A DNA stretch of 6,473 nt. Origin: Clostridiales bacterium (GTDB lineage Bacteria > Bacillota > Clostridia > Oscillospirales > Acutalibacteraceae). The translations under genes were made by a program, and so were the position numbers. This document shows, piece after piece, positions 1 through 6,098 of this stretch. Position 1 is the first letter of the stretch; each line of letters starts with the position of its first letter. A model generated the notes under the pieces. It had not been told where the DNA came from. It saw only the letters and a list, made by a program, of their open reading frames with translations, and searched no databases. The DNA is taken from assembly GCA_019418545.1 (NCBI GenBank), contig DYBQ01000048.1:3021-9493 (forward strand), read 5' to 3'.

Positions 1-374
1 GCCGAAAAGGTACGCCCCAAAGTACCATTGAGTCCGTGCTGGATTACTTTTTACAGGAAAATAGATTGCGTCTGGAAAGCATTTGCACTATTGCCAGTAT
101 TGATTTGAAAAAAGAAGAGCCGGGGCTGATTGCGTTTTGTAATTCCCATGGCTGGGAGTTTCAGACCTGTACCGCAGAGGAACTTCGGCAGGTGCCCGGG
201 GAGTTTACCCCGTCGGCTTTTGTCAGCCAGATTACCGGTGTGGATAATGTTTGTGAGCGCAGCGCTGTGTTTGTCAGCGGCGGTGGTTTGCTTATCAAAA
301 AATTCGCCGCCGGCGGCGTGACCATGGCGGCAGCAGAAAAGCCTTTCCGGCTGGACTGGAACTGGAACCGGTAA
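1..374 (+). CDS. cbiG: Cobalt-precorrin-5A hydrolase CbiG, C-terminal part (5' end outside window)
   Basis: CbiG hydrolyses the ring-A delta-lactone of cobalt-precorrin-5A, releasing the two-carbon fragment (acetaldehyde) and giving cobalt-precorrin-5B, in the cytoplasm. The reading frame is already open at base 3 and ends at TAA 372-374, leaving about 123 visible residues, which match the conserved CbiG C-terminal domain. The window opens with RKGTP, the tail of the GCR(R/K)GT signature that starts this domain. It continues with ASIDLKKEEPGL, then SAFVSQITGVDNVCERSA (family pattern S-FV---GV--V-E--A), and closes with a Thr-Met-Ala-Ala-Ala segment. A GTG at base 36 could be mistaken for a start, but the family motif continues upstream of it, so this is a truncated longer gene. 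cbiH follows 35 bases downstream, consistent with one transcript. Cut off by the window edge, not broken. Confidence 0.93.
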   Translation, partial: RKGTPQSTIESVLDYFLQENRLRLESICTIASIDLKKEEPGLIAFCNSHGWEFQTCTAEELRQVPGEFTPSAFVSQITGVDNVCERSAVFVSGGGLLIKKFAAGGVTMAAAEKPFRLDWNWNR

Positions 375-396
375 TCGCCGGAAATTTCCTAAGAAA

Positions 397-403
397 GAAG
401 AGG
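397..403 (+). promoter_or_regulatory. Shine-Dalgarno that decides the cbiH start
   Basis: A purine-rich GAAGAGG run ends 6 bases before ATG 410 but directly abuts an in-frame ATG at 404. Ribosome spacing therefore favours ATG 410 (protein beginning MNTLYVVG) over ATG 404, which would add only Met-Thr. A weaker AAGAAAG at 391-397 could still serve ATG 404. Confidence 0.55.
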
Positions 404-409
404 ATGACC

Positions 410-1153
410 ATGAATACATTATATGTTGTGGGCCTTGGCCCCGGGGGAGAAAAGTTCCTCACCGGACAGGCCAGAGAAGCACTGGAAAGGGCAGAGGTGC
501 TGTGCGGCTATACCGTGTATGTGGATTTGGTAGCGCCCCTGTTCCCCGAAAAGGAAACCTATACCTCTCCTATGAAAAAGGAACTGGACCGCTGCCGCTG
601 GGCCATGAAAACGGCACAGAATGGAAAAGATGTGGCGCTGGTGTGCAGCGGCGATGCCGGTGTGTACGGTATGGCAGGGCTGCTGCTCCAGTTATCCCCC
701 CAGTATCCCGGTGTGGAGATTCAGGTGGTGGCAGGCGTCACGGCGGCTCTTTCTGGCGGAGCCGTGCTGGGCGCACCGCTGGGCCATGATTTCTGCGTTG
801 TCTCCCTCTCTGACCTTCTCACCCCATGGGAAGTCATCGAAAAGCGGCTGCGCTGTGCGGCGTGGGGAGATTTCTGCCTGTGTCTGTATAATCCCAGCTC
901 CCACAAGCGGGCAGATTATCTTGCAAAGGCCTGCGACATCCTGCTGGCAGAGGGGAAATCCCCGGATACCGTGTGCGGCTGGGTGCGGAACATTGGCCGG
1001 GAAGGCCAGAGCGCACAGGTGCTCTCTCTCAAAGAGCTGCGGGACGCAAAGCTGGATATGTTTACCACCGTGTTCATCGGTTCTTCTACCACCCAGGAGA
1101 TTTCCGGGCGAATGGTGACGCCCCGAGGGTATGAGAAAAAATGCGAGTGGTAA
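410..1153 (+). CDS. cbiH: Cobalt-precorrin-3B C17-methyltransferase CbiH (CobJ family)
   Basis: CbiH transfers a methyl group from S-adenosylmethionine to C17 of cobalt-factor III/cobalt-precorrin-3B and drives ring contraction, giving the lactone that CbiG next opens. The protein is 247 residues from ATG 410, normal for the family. Tetrapyrrole methylase motifs appear in order: VVGLGPGG (about residues 6-13), CGYTVYVDL (32-40), CSGDAGVYGMAG (79-90), GAPLGHDFCVVSLSDLLTPW (121-140), LYNPSSHKR (159-167), GWVRNIGREGQ (190-200) and MFTTVFIGSSTT (217-228). SLSDLLTPW and LYNPSS-KR separate CobJ/CbiH from sister methylases such as CbiL and CbiF. The usual Pro-Gly before the ITA/VTA segment is Ala-Gly here (VVAGVTAA). 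It lacks the C-terminal ferredoxin-like extension found in some aerobic or fused versions. The 3' end overlaps cbiJ by 13 bases. An upstream in-frame ATG at 404 is possible. Confidence 0.96.
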   Translation: MNTLYVVGLGPGGEKFLTGQAREALERAEVLCGYTVYVDLVAPLFPEKETYTSPMKKELDRCRWAMKTAQNGKDVALVCSGDAGVYGMAGLLLQLSPQYPGVEIQVVAGVTAALSGGAVLGAPLGHDFCVVSLSDLLTPWEVIEKRLRCAAWGDFCLCLYNPSSHKRADYLAKACDILLAEGKSPDTVCGWVRNIGREGQSAQVLSLKELRDAKLDMFTTVFIGSSTTQEISGRMVTPRGYEKKCEW

Positions 1154-1884
1154 TTTTTAGCGGCACCACCGAGGGCCGGGAACTTTCCGCCGAAACCGCG
1201 GCTATGGGAGCCGAAACGGTGGTGTGCGTCGCCACAGAATATGGAAAGTTGATGCAGGAGCACGTCCCGGGCACCCACACCCTCTCCGGTCGGATGGATG
1301 CCGGGGAGATGGCAAAGGTGCTAACGGGAGCCGACTTGTGCATTGACGCCACCCACCCTTATGCAAGAGAGGCCAGCCGGAATATCCGGGAAGCAGCAAA
1401 AACGGCAAATGTCCCATATCGTAGGCTCCTCCGTCAGGAAAGCGAACTGCCCCCGGACTGTATTTTGGTAGACTCCGCCGAAGATGCCGTCCGGTTTTTG
1501 CAGGGCACAGAGGGGAATATCCTCCTCACCACCGGCGCCAAGGAACTGGCGGCTTTTTCACCGGTGCAGCGGCAGCGGCTGTATCCCCGGGTGCTGCCGG
1601 TACAGAAAAGTCTGGCGGCCTGCGAGGGGATGGGGATTCCCCGGGGGAATGTGATTGCCATGCAGGGCCCCTTTTCCTGTGAGCTGAACATGGCGCTGAT
1701 TCATCAGTTTTCTATTCAGTGGCTGGTGACAAAAGACGGCGGCGCGGCTGGGGGCTTTGCAGAAAAGGCAGAAGCCGCCCAACAAACCGGGGCGCGTTTG
1801 GTGGTCATTCGTCGCCCCAAAGAGGACGGGGAACCCTATGAAATCATTTTGGAACTTTGTAAGGAGATGATGGGATGCAGGTGA
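1141..1884 (+). CDS. cbiJ: Cobalt-precorrin-6A reductase CbiJ (CobK family)
   Basis: CbiJ reduces the macrocycle of cobalt-precorrin-6A to cobalt-precorrin-6B with a nicotinamide cofactor, just before the CbiE/CbiT steps. The 247-residue length is typical of the family. Visible family motifs are the N-terminal nucleotide-binding loop FSGTTEGREL (6-15; more often GGTTEGREL), SGRMD (49-53), DATHPYAREAS (69-79), TTGAKEL (130-136), RVLPV (150-154), AMQGPFS (173-179) and VTKDGGAAGGFAEKAEAA (196-213). ATG 1141 lies inside the end of cbiH (13-base overlap) with GAGGG at 1125-1129 as a modest Shine-Dalgarno. Translation is therefore probably coupled to cbiH. The 3' end overlaps cbiET by 10 bases. No key motif is missing. 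CobK and CbiJ are homologues; CbiJ is chosen from the anaerobic-pathway neighbours. Confidence 0.95.
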   Translation: MRVVIFSGTTEGRELSAETAAMGAETVVCVATEYGKLMQEHVPGTHTLSGRMDAGEMAKVLTGADLCIDATHPYAREASRNIREAAKTANVPYRRLLRQESELPPDCILVDSAEDAVRFLQGTEGNILLTTGAKELAAFSPVQRQRLYPRVLPVQKSLAACEGMGIPRGNVIAMQGPFSCELNMALIHQFSIQWLVTKDGGAAGGFAEKAEAAQQTGARLVVIRRPKEDGEPYEIILELCKEMMGCR

Positions 1885-3074
1885 TCTTAGCAGCGTCCGG
1901 CGGAGGAAGCCGGGGCACCATGACCGAGGATTGCCGGCAGGCGCTGGAAAACGCCTCCTGTATCATCGGGGCTCGGAGACTTATAGAAGGACTCCCGAAA
2001 ACCTACACCCAAAACCGTGTGGCAGCTACCCGGCCCGGAGAAATCCTTGAGGTCATCCAGTCCCACGGAGAGGGCTGTGTGGTGCTCTACAGCGGAGATA
2101 CCGGCTTTTATTCCGGCACCCGTTCTTTAATCCCTCTGCTGGAAAACGAAGGCATTTCTTACACCGTTTTTCCCGGCATTTCCAGTGTGCAGCTACTTTC
2201 CGCGGCGCTTGGTAGGCCGTGGCAGGACTGGCTGCTTTGCTCCGCTCATGGGGTGGACTGCAACCCGGTGGGAGCCGTCATGCAAGGGAAACCGGTGTTT
2301 TTCCTCACCGGCGGCGAATTAGGCCCGGCAGAGCTATGTCGTCAGCTGGCGGAAGCAGGGCTTCCTGAACTGCCGGTTGTGGTGGGGGAGAATCTTTCCT
2401 ATCCCCAGCAGTGCATTCTCCGGGGTACTGCCGGCGAGTTTGCCAAAGAGAAGTTTGACTCCCTCAGCGTGTTGCTGGCGGAGCCTGCCCAAGCCGTTAC
2501 CCGCCGGACATCGGGATTCCCGGATTCTTTGTTTACTCGGGGAGAAGTGCCCATGACCAAGCAGGAGGTACGGGCGGCCGTGCTGGCAAAGCTGGCTCCG
2601 GGCCCCAGCGACATCCTGTGGGACGTGGGAGCGGGTACCGGCAGCGTGAGTATCGAGCTGGCGCTGGCAGCTTCTTGGGGCCGCACCTATGCCATAGAGT
2701 GCAATGAAAAGGCCTGTGATCTTATTCGGGTAAACCGGGAAAAACTGGGCGCGTGGAACCTCAAGCTCATTGAGGGTGCCGCACCCCAAGCGCTGGACGA
2801 GCTGGAAACCCCGGACGCGGTGTTTATCGGCGGCACCAAGGGCTCCATGGAAAACGTGGTGAATCTGGTGCTGGACCGCAACCCAAAAGCCCGAATTTGT
2901 ATTTCGGCCATCTGCATTGAAACTTTGTATCAGGCGGTAAAGGCACTGCAAAATCGCGGCATCCAGCCAGAGGTGACCCAGATCAGCATCAGCCGGGGGA
3001 AAGCGGCCGGTTCCCTTCACCTGCTTATGGCCAATAATCCCATTTTTCTGATTGCGGGGAATTGTGATGGTTGA
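1875..3074 (+). CDS. cbiET: Fused cobalt-precorrin-7 C5-methyltransferase / cobalt-precorrin-6B C15-methyltransferase (decarboxylating), CbiE-CbiT
   Basis: This is a two-domain protein of 399 residues, the CbiE-CbiT fusion equivalent to CobL. CbiE (about residues 1-205) is a tetrapyrrole methylase that methylates C5. CbiT (about 215-395) is a Rossmann-fold methyltransferase that methylates C15 and decarboxylates the ring-C acetate. CbiE evidence: CIIGARRLIE (29-38), LYSGDTGFYSGT (71-82) and FPGISSVQ (99-106). Junction and CbiT evidence: GFPDSLFTRGEVPMTKQEVR (214-233), the SAM-binding loop DVGAGTGSVSIELA (250-263), YAIECNE (272-278) with an acidic ribose-binding position, and VFIGGTKG (316-323). 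The usual GxGPG near the CbiE N terminus is replaced by ASGGGSRGT (7-15). ATG 1875 lies within the end of cbiJ and has a good AAGGAG at 1861-1866, spacing 8. The 3' end overlaps cbiA by 8 bases. Fusions of this kind are common, so the fusion itself is not new. Confidence 0.95.
   Translation: MQVILAASGGGSRGTMTEDCRQALENASCIIGARRLIEGLPKTYTQNRVAATRPGEILEVIQSHGEGCVVLYSGDTGFYSGTRSLIPLLENEGISYTVFPGISSVQLLSAALGRPWQDWLLCSAHGVDCNPVGAVMQGKPVFFLTGGELGPAELCRQLAEAGLPELPVVVGENLSYPQQCILRGTAGEFAKEKFDSLSVLLAEPAQAVTRRTSGFPDSLFTRGEVPMTKQEVRAAVLAKLAPGPSDILWDVGAGTGSVSIELALAASWGRTYAIECNEKACDLIRVNREKLGAWNLKLIEGAAPQALDELETPDAVFIGGTKGSMENVVNLVLDRNPKARICISAICIETLYQAVKALQNRGIQPEVTQISISRGKAAGSLHLLMANNPIFLIAGNCDG
3056..3060 (+). 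promoter_or_regulatory. Shine-Dalgarno that decides the cbiA start
   Basis: GGGGA sits 6 bases before ATG 3067. Two other in-frame initiators, TTG 3052 and GTG 3064, are poorer: the TTG has no purine run before it and the GTG is only 3 bases from this site. ATG 3067 also puts the P-loop close to the N terminus, as in the family. Confidence 0.55.
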
Positions 3075-4422
3075 GTTATTACTGGCGGCTCCCGCCTCTG
3101 GCAGCGGAAAAACTGCCGTTACCTGTGCACTCCTTGCCGCGCTGACTAAGAGGGGACTTTCTCCCTGTGCCTTTAAGTGCGGCCCGGACTACATAGACCC
3201 CATGTTTCACCGCTCTGTGCTGGGGGTAGAGAGCCACAATCTGGACTTGTTCCTATGCGGGGAAGAGCGGCTCCGTGCTCTCTATGAGCGCCATCTTTCC
3301 GGTCATGGCGCCGCGGTGTGTGAGGGAGTCATGGGCTTTTATGACGGCGTAGGCGGCAGCACCACTCAGGCCAGTGCATGGCATGTGGCAAGCACACTGG
3401 AACTTCCCGTTTTGCTGGTCATCCGTCCAAAAGGAGCCAGCCTGACGCTGGCGGCGCAGATTCAGGGGCTTTGCAGTTTTCGGGAAAACAGCCGGATTCA
3501 GGGCGTTTTTCTCAACGATTGCTCGCCCATGCTGTTCCGCAGTTTAGCACCTATGCTGGAAAAAGAAACCGGCCTGCCAGTATTGGGATATCTGTCCCAC
3601 ATGGAAGAGGCCGCTTTTGAAAGCCGCCATCTGGGGCTCTACACCGCCGGAGAGATTGAGGGTTTGCAGCAGCGCATTGATGTATTGGCGCAAAAGCTGG
3701 AAGAAACCACCGATATGGAGCGGCTGCTGAAACTGTTTGCAGGCAGGGAAGAGAAAAGCGTTTCCAAACCGGTTCCGATACCGGCCGAAGCCCGTATTGC
3801 TGTGGCTCACGACGAAGCCTTTTGTTTTACCTATGCGGAAACACTGGAAGCTTTCCGGGATGCCGGGGCAGAGCTGGTGGAGTTTAGTCCCCTGCATGAT
3901 ACCAGCTTGCCGGAAAATATCGGCGGGCTGTATCTGCCCGGCGGCTACCCGGAACTATATGCCAAACAGCTTTCCAAAAATGCAGCCATGCGGGAAGCCA
4001 TCCAAAAAGCCATCCAAAACGGCCTGCCCACGGTGGCGGAATGCGGCGGTTTCCTTTATCTGGGTCAAAGTCTTGAGGATGAAACAGGCACCGCTTACTC
4101 CATGGTAGGGGTACTTCCCGGAGAAGGCATCAAAAAGGAAAAGCTGGTGCGGTTTGGCTATGCCCATTTGACGGCAAAAAGCGACAGCCTACTTTTTACC
4201 CAAGGAGAGCAAATCCCGGTGCATGAGTTCCACTATTGGGATTCCACCGAAAACGGGGAGAGCTTTACGGCAGAAAAGCCGGTTTCGGGCAGAAGCTGGC
4301 AGTGCGGCTTTGGAGAGAAAAATCTGTATGCCGCCTTCCCTCATTTGTATTTTTGGGGGAATCCCCAGTGGGGACAGCGGTTTGTAAAGGCCGCTGCGCA
4401 ATATCAAAATTCGGAAAAATAA
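3067..4422 (+). CDS. cbiA: Cobyrinate a,c-diamide synthase CbiA (glutamine-hydrolysing)
   Basis: CbiA uses ATP and glutamine to convert the a and c acetate side chains of cobyrinate to amides. From ATG 3067 the protein has 451 residues, normal for the family. The N-terminal ATPase half carries the P-loop APASGSGKT (8-16) and CGPDYIDPMFH (38-48), both typical of CbiA/CobB. EGVMGFYDGV (86-95) supplies the acidic metal and nucleotide site. The C-terminal class I amidotransferase half has LYLPGGYPELYA (288-299), the nucleophile Cys 326 in AECGGFLYLG (324-333), and a late His 426 in FPHLYFWGNP (424-433). CGPDYIDP and the length separate it from cobyric acid synthase CbiP. It overlaps cbiET by 8 bases and is followed by the operon's longest gap. 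A 12-base near-perfect tandem repeat lies at 3997-4020. In the anaerobic pathway the substrate is cobalt-containing cobyrinate; CobB is the name used for hydrogenobyrinate. Confidence 0.96.
   Translation: MVELLLAAPASGSGKTAVTCALLAALTKRGLSPCAFKCGPDYIDPMFHRSVLGVESHNLDLFLCGEERLRALYERHLSGHGAAVCEGVMGFYDGVGGSTTQASAWHVASTLELPVLLVIRPKGASLTLAAQIQGLCSFRENSRIQGVFLNDCSPMLFRSLAPMLEKETGLPVLGYLSHMEEAAFESRHLGLYTAGEIEGLQQRIDVLAQKLEETTDMERLLKLFAGREEKSVSKPVPIPAEARIAVAHDEAFCFTYAETLEAFRDAGAELVEFSPLHDTSLPENIGGLYLPGGYPELYAKQLSKNAAMREAIQKAIQNGLPTVAECGGFLYLGQSLEDETGTAYSMVGVLPGEGIKKEKLVRFGYAHLTAKSDSLLFTQGEQIPVHEFHYWDSTENGESFTAEKPVSGRSWQCGFGEKNLYAAFPHLYFWGNPQWGQRFVKAAAQYQNSEK
3997..4020 (+). repeat. 12-base tandem repeat inside cbiA
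   Basis: Two head-to-tail copies of GCCATCCAAAA followed by A or C (3997-4008 and 4009-4020, 11 of 12 identical) encode Ala-Ile-Gln-Lys/Ala-Ile-Gln-Asn at CbiA residues 311-318. The reading frame is kept. It falls in a helix-like stretch between LPGGYPE and the catalytic Cys, so a small in-frame duplication or chance are both possible. Confidence 0.5.
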
Positions 4423-4488
4423 ATCAAAAGCAGTGAAAGCACCGTAAGCGCTCCTGTATACCTACAGGGGGAGGAAGAAGGAATCAAC
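4423..4488 (+). other. 66-base gap between cbiA and cobT
   Basis: This is the longest non-coding stretch in the window and separates the corrin-ring genes from the nucleotide-loop genes. It holds a short A-rich segment, a small hairpin (4451-4470) and the cobT Shine-Dalgarno. I see no convincing -35/-10 pair. A TATACC at 4457-4462 has no partner at the proper distance and lies inside the hairpin. The gap is far too short for a cobalamin riboswitch. Confidence 0.7.
4451..4470 (+). promoter_or_regulatory. Small hairpin just upstream of the cobT Shine-Dalgarno
   Basis: CTCCTGTA (4451-4458) and TACAGGGG (4463-4470) can pair with a 4-base TACC loop. This gives six perfect pairs closed by a T-G wobble and one more C-G pair. 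No T-run follows, so it is not a standard intrinsic terminator. Its 3' arm adjoins GGAGGAAGAAGGAA (4470-4483), the purine tract that recruits ribosomes to cobT. It could modulate cobT translation, mark an RNA processing site, or have no role. Confidence 0.4.
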
Positions 4489-5568
4489 ATGGAACCATAT
4501 GAACAGAAATTACAGCAGCTGCTGCAAACCGTCACCGAGCCGGATGAAACAGCCCGGGAGGAGGCACATCAAAAATGGAATGACTGTGCCAAACCGCTGG
4601 GAAGTCTCGGCCTTTTGGAAACCGCTATTGAAAATATTGCCGCCCTTACCGGCAGCACGGAAATTTCCCTTTCCCCCCGGTCGGTGCTGGTACTGTGCGC
4701 CGATAATGGCGTGGTTGCTCAAGGCGTGACCCAGTCTGCCAGCAATGTGACCGCCGTTGTCACCGAGAATCTGGCCATGAAGCGGACTTCCGTGTGCCGG
4801 ATGGCGGCAGTTGCTAACTGCAAGGTGGTGCCGGTGGATATGGGTGTGCTGAATTTCCCGCCTACAGAAGGCGTCCTTAACCGCCGCATCGCCAACGCTA
4901 CCGGCGATATTTCAAAAGGCCCCGCCATGACCCGGGAGCAGGCGGCACAGGCCGTGCTGACGGGAATCGAGCTGGTGCGGGAGCAGAAGGAGCAGGGCGT
5001 GCGGCTGCTGGCTACCGGGGAAATGGGTATCGGCAATACTACCACCACCAGCGCGGTGGCTTGTGTGCTTCTTAACAAACCGGTCACCGAAATGACCGGC
5101 CGGGGCGCAGGGCTTTCCAAAGAGGGTTTGCAGCGGAAAATCCACGCCATTGAAGAGGCTCTTTCTAAGAATCAGCCCGATTCCAGCGACCCGCTGGACA
5201 TCATCTCCAAAGTGGGGGGCTTTGATATCGCCGGAATTTGCGGCGTGTTTTTGGGCGGCGCTATTTATAACGTGCCGGTGCTGGCGGACGGTTTCATCAG
5301 CACCATTGCGGCATTGTGCGCCGTGCGGATGTGTCCCAAGGCGGAAAAAGCCATCTTTGCTAGCCATGTTTCTGCCGAGCCTGCGGGCAGGATGGTGCTG
5401 GAAGCTTTGCACCGTAAGCCGTTGATTACCGCCGGAATGCGGCTGGGTGAGGGCACCGGTGCTGTGGCCGCCATGCCCCTTTTGGATATGGCCTGCGCGG
5501 TATATCAGGAAAGCTATACCTTTGAACAGGGCGGCATTGAGCACTATGTGCCGTATGGTGATACATAA
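4489..5568 (+). CDS. cobT: Nicotinate-nucleotide--dimethylbenzimidazole phosphoribosyltransferase CobT
   Basis: CobT moves phosphoribose from nicotinate mononucleotide to the lower-ligand base (classically 5,6-dimethylbenzimidazole), making the alpha-ribotide used by CobS. The 359-residue length is normal. Motifs: KPLGSLGLLE (35-44), VLCADNGVVAQGVTQSASNVT (68-88; family pattern ADHGV---GVS--P--VT), PVDMGV (115-120), GEMGIGNTTTTSAV (177-190) with Glu 178, GRGAGLS (204-210), and MRLGEGTGAVAAMPLLDMA (317-335). Glu 321 corresponds to the catalytic base, Glu 317 in the Salmonella enzyme. ATG 4489 has AAGGA ending six bases upstream. The stop TAA shares its last base with the cobU ATG. The canonical ADHG is ADNG here, a change I believe occurs in clostridial homologues but cannot check. 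No base-synthesis genes are in view, so the base used in vivo is open. Confidence 0.97.
   Translation: MEPYEQKLQQLLQTVTEPDETAREEAHQKWNDCAKPLGSLGLLETAIENIAALTGSTEISLSPRSVLVLCADNGVVAQGVTQSASNVTAVVTENLAMKRTSVCRMAAVANCKVVPVDMGVLNFPPTEGVLNRRIANATGDISKGPAMTREQAAQAVLTGIELVREQKEQGVRLLATGEMGIGNTTTTSAVACVLLNKPVTEMTGRGAGLSKEGLQRKIHAIEEALSKNQPDSSDPLDIISKVGGFDIAGICGVFLGGAIYNVPVLADGFISTIAALCAVRMCPKAEKAIFASHVSAEPAGRMVLEALHRKPLITAGMRLGEGTGAVAAMPLLDMACAVYQESYTFEQGGIEHYVPYGDT
5557..5562 (+). promoter_or_regulatory. GGTGAT ribosome-binding site for cobU within the cobT end
   Basis: There is no AGGAGG before cobU. GGTGAT at 5557-5562 matches the 3' half of the extended Bacillus/Clostridium Shine-Dalgarno (AGGAGGTGAT) and is spaced 5 bases from ATG 5568 or 8 bases from ATG 5571. 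With the TAATG stop/start overlap, this suggests re-initiation by ribosomes finishing cobT. Confidence 0.4.
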
Positions 5569-6098
5569 TGATGACATTGGTGATTGGAGGCGCGGCCTCC
5601 GGGAAAAGTGAATTTGCCGAAGGGCTGGTGCTGGATGCCGGAAACCTGCCCCGGTATTATATCGCTACCATGCAGCCCTTTGATGACGAGTGCCGGGCGC
5701 GTATTCGCCGTCACCGGGAAATGCGGGCAAAAAAGCAGTTTACCACCGTGGAATGCTTTGTCAATTTGGAGCAGGTCACGCTGCCTCAAAAAGGAGTGGT
5801 GCTGCTGGAATGTATGAGCAATCTGGCAGCCAATGAATTATATAGCCCAGACGGCGCCGGAGACGACGCTGTGGAGTCCATCCAGCGGGGAATCCGGCAT
5901 TTGAAAAGCCAGTGCGAAGAATTGGTCATTGTTTCCAATGAGGTGTTCAGCGGCGGCTCCGATTATGAAGGAGACACCCTGCGATATCTGCGGGTGCTGG
6001 CAGAGGTAAACCGGATGCTGGCCAAGGAAGCGGATAGGGTGTATGAAGTGGTGTGCGGGGTTCCCGTGTGCCACAAGGGAAAGGGGAGAACAACATGA
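5568..6098 (+). CDS. cobU: Bifunctional adenosylcobinamide kinase / adenosylcobinamide-phosphate guanylyltransferase CobU
   Basis: CobU phosphorylates the aminopropanol hydroxyl of adenosylcobinamide and then transfers GMP, giving adenosylcobinamide-GDP, the substrate of CobS. The 176-residue length is typical. The P-loop GGAASGKSEFAE spans 7-18. ARIRRHREMR (44-53) contains His 49, which aligns with the guanylylated His 46 of the Salmonella enzyme. VVLLECMSNLAANELY (77-92) is the Walker-B-like region in the form usual for Firmicutes. VIVSNEVFSGG (120-130) and VYEVVCGVPV (158-167) close the domain. ATG 5568 overlaps the cobT stop by one base; ATG 5571 is an equal alternative, differing by one Met. 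The end overlaps cobS in an ATGA. The sequence belongs to the CobU family and not the unrelated archaeal CobY. The last residues (CHKGKGRTT) are basic and not conserved. Confidence 0.95.
   Translation: MMTLVIGGAASGKSEFAEGLVLDAGNLPRYYIATMQPFDDECRARIRRHREMRAKKQFTTVECFVNLEQVTLPQKGVVLLECMSNLAANELYSPDGAGDDAVESIQRGIRHLKSQCEELVIVSNEVFSGGSDYEGDTLRYLRVLAEVNRMLAKEADRVYEVVCGVPVCHKGKGRTT

Noticed and set aside
305..318. 14-base palindrome of GCC/GGC triplets near the end of cbiG
   Set aside because: It encodes Ala-Ala-Gly-Gly within the conserved CbiG tail and has no following T-run, so it is best explained by coding sequence in G+C-rich DNA.
36..374. Short stand-alone gene starting at GTG 36
   Set aside because: The frame is open to the left edge and the RKGTP motif of CbiG lies upstream of the GTG, so this is the C-terminal part of a longer gene.
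380..389. Perfect 10-base palindrome GGAAATTTCC between cbiG and cbiH
   Set aside because: It is too short and has no loop to form an RNA hairpin. There is no second copy elsewhere in the non-coding DNA to suggest an operator, so chance is adequate.
2334..3020. Long open frame on the minus strand opposite cbiET (228 codons)
   Set aside because: It lies wholly inside a gene with clear family motifs, its translation resembles no family I know, and long antisense frames are expected with this G+C-rich codon use.
4423..4488. Possible cobalamin riboswitch or internal promoter before cobT
   Set aside because: 66 bases cannot hold a cobalamin riboswitch, no B12-box-like sequence is visible, and no -35/-10 pair with proper spacing was found.
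4912..5577. Long open frame on the minus strand opposite cobT (221 codons)
   Set aside because: It is antisense to the catalytic core of a well-supported CobT, and its translation shows no recognisable domain or convincing start context.
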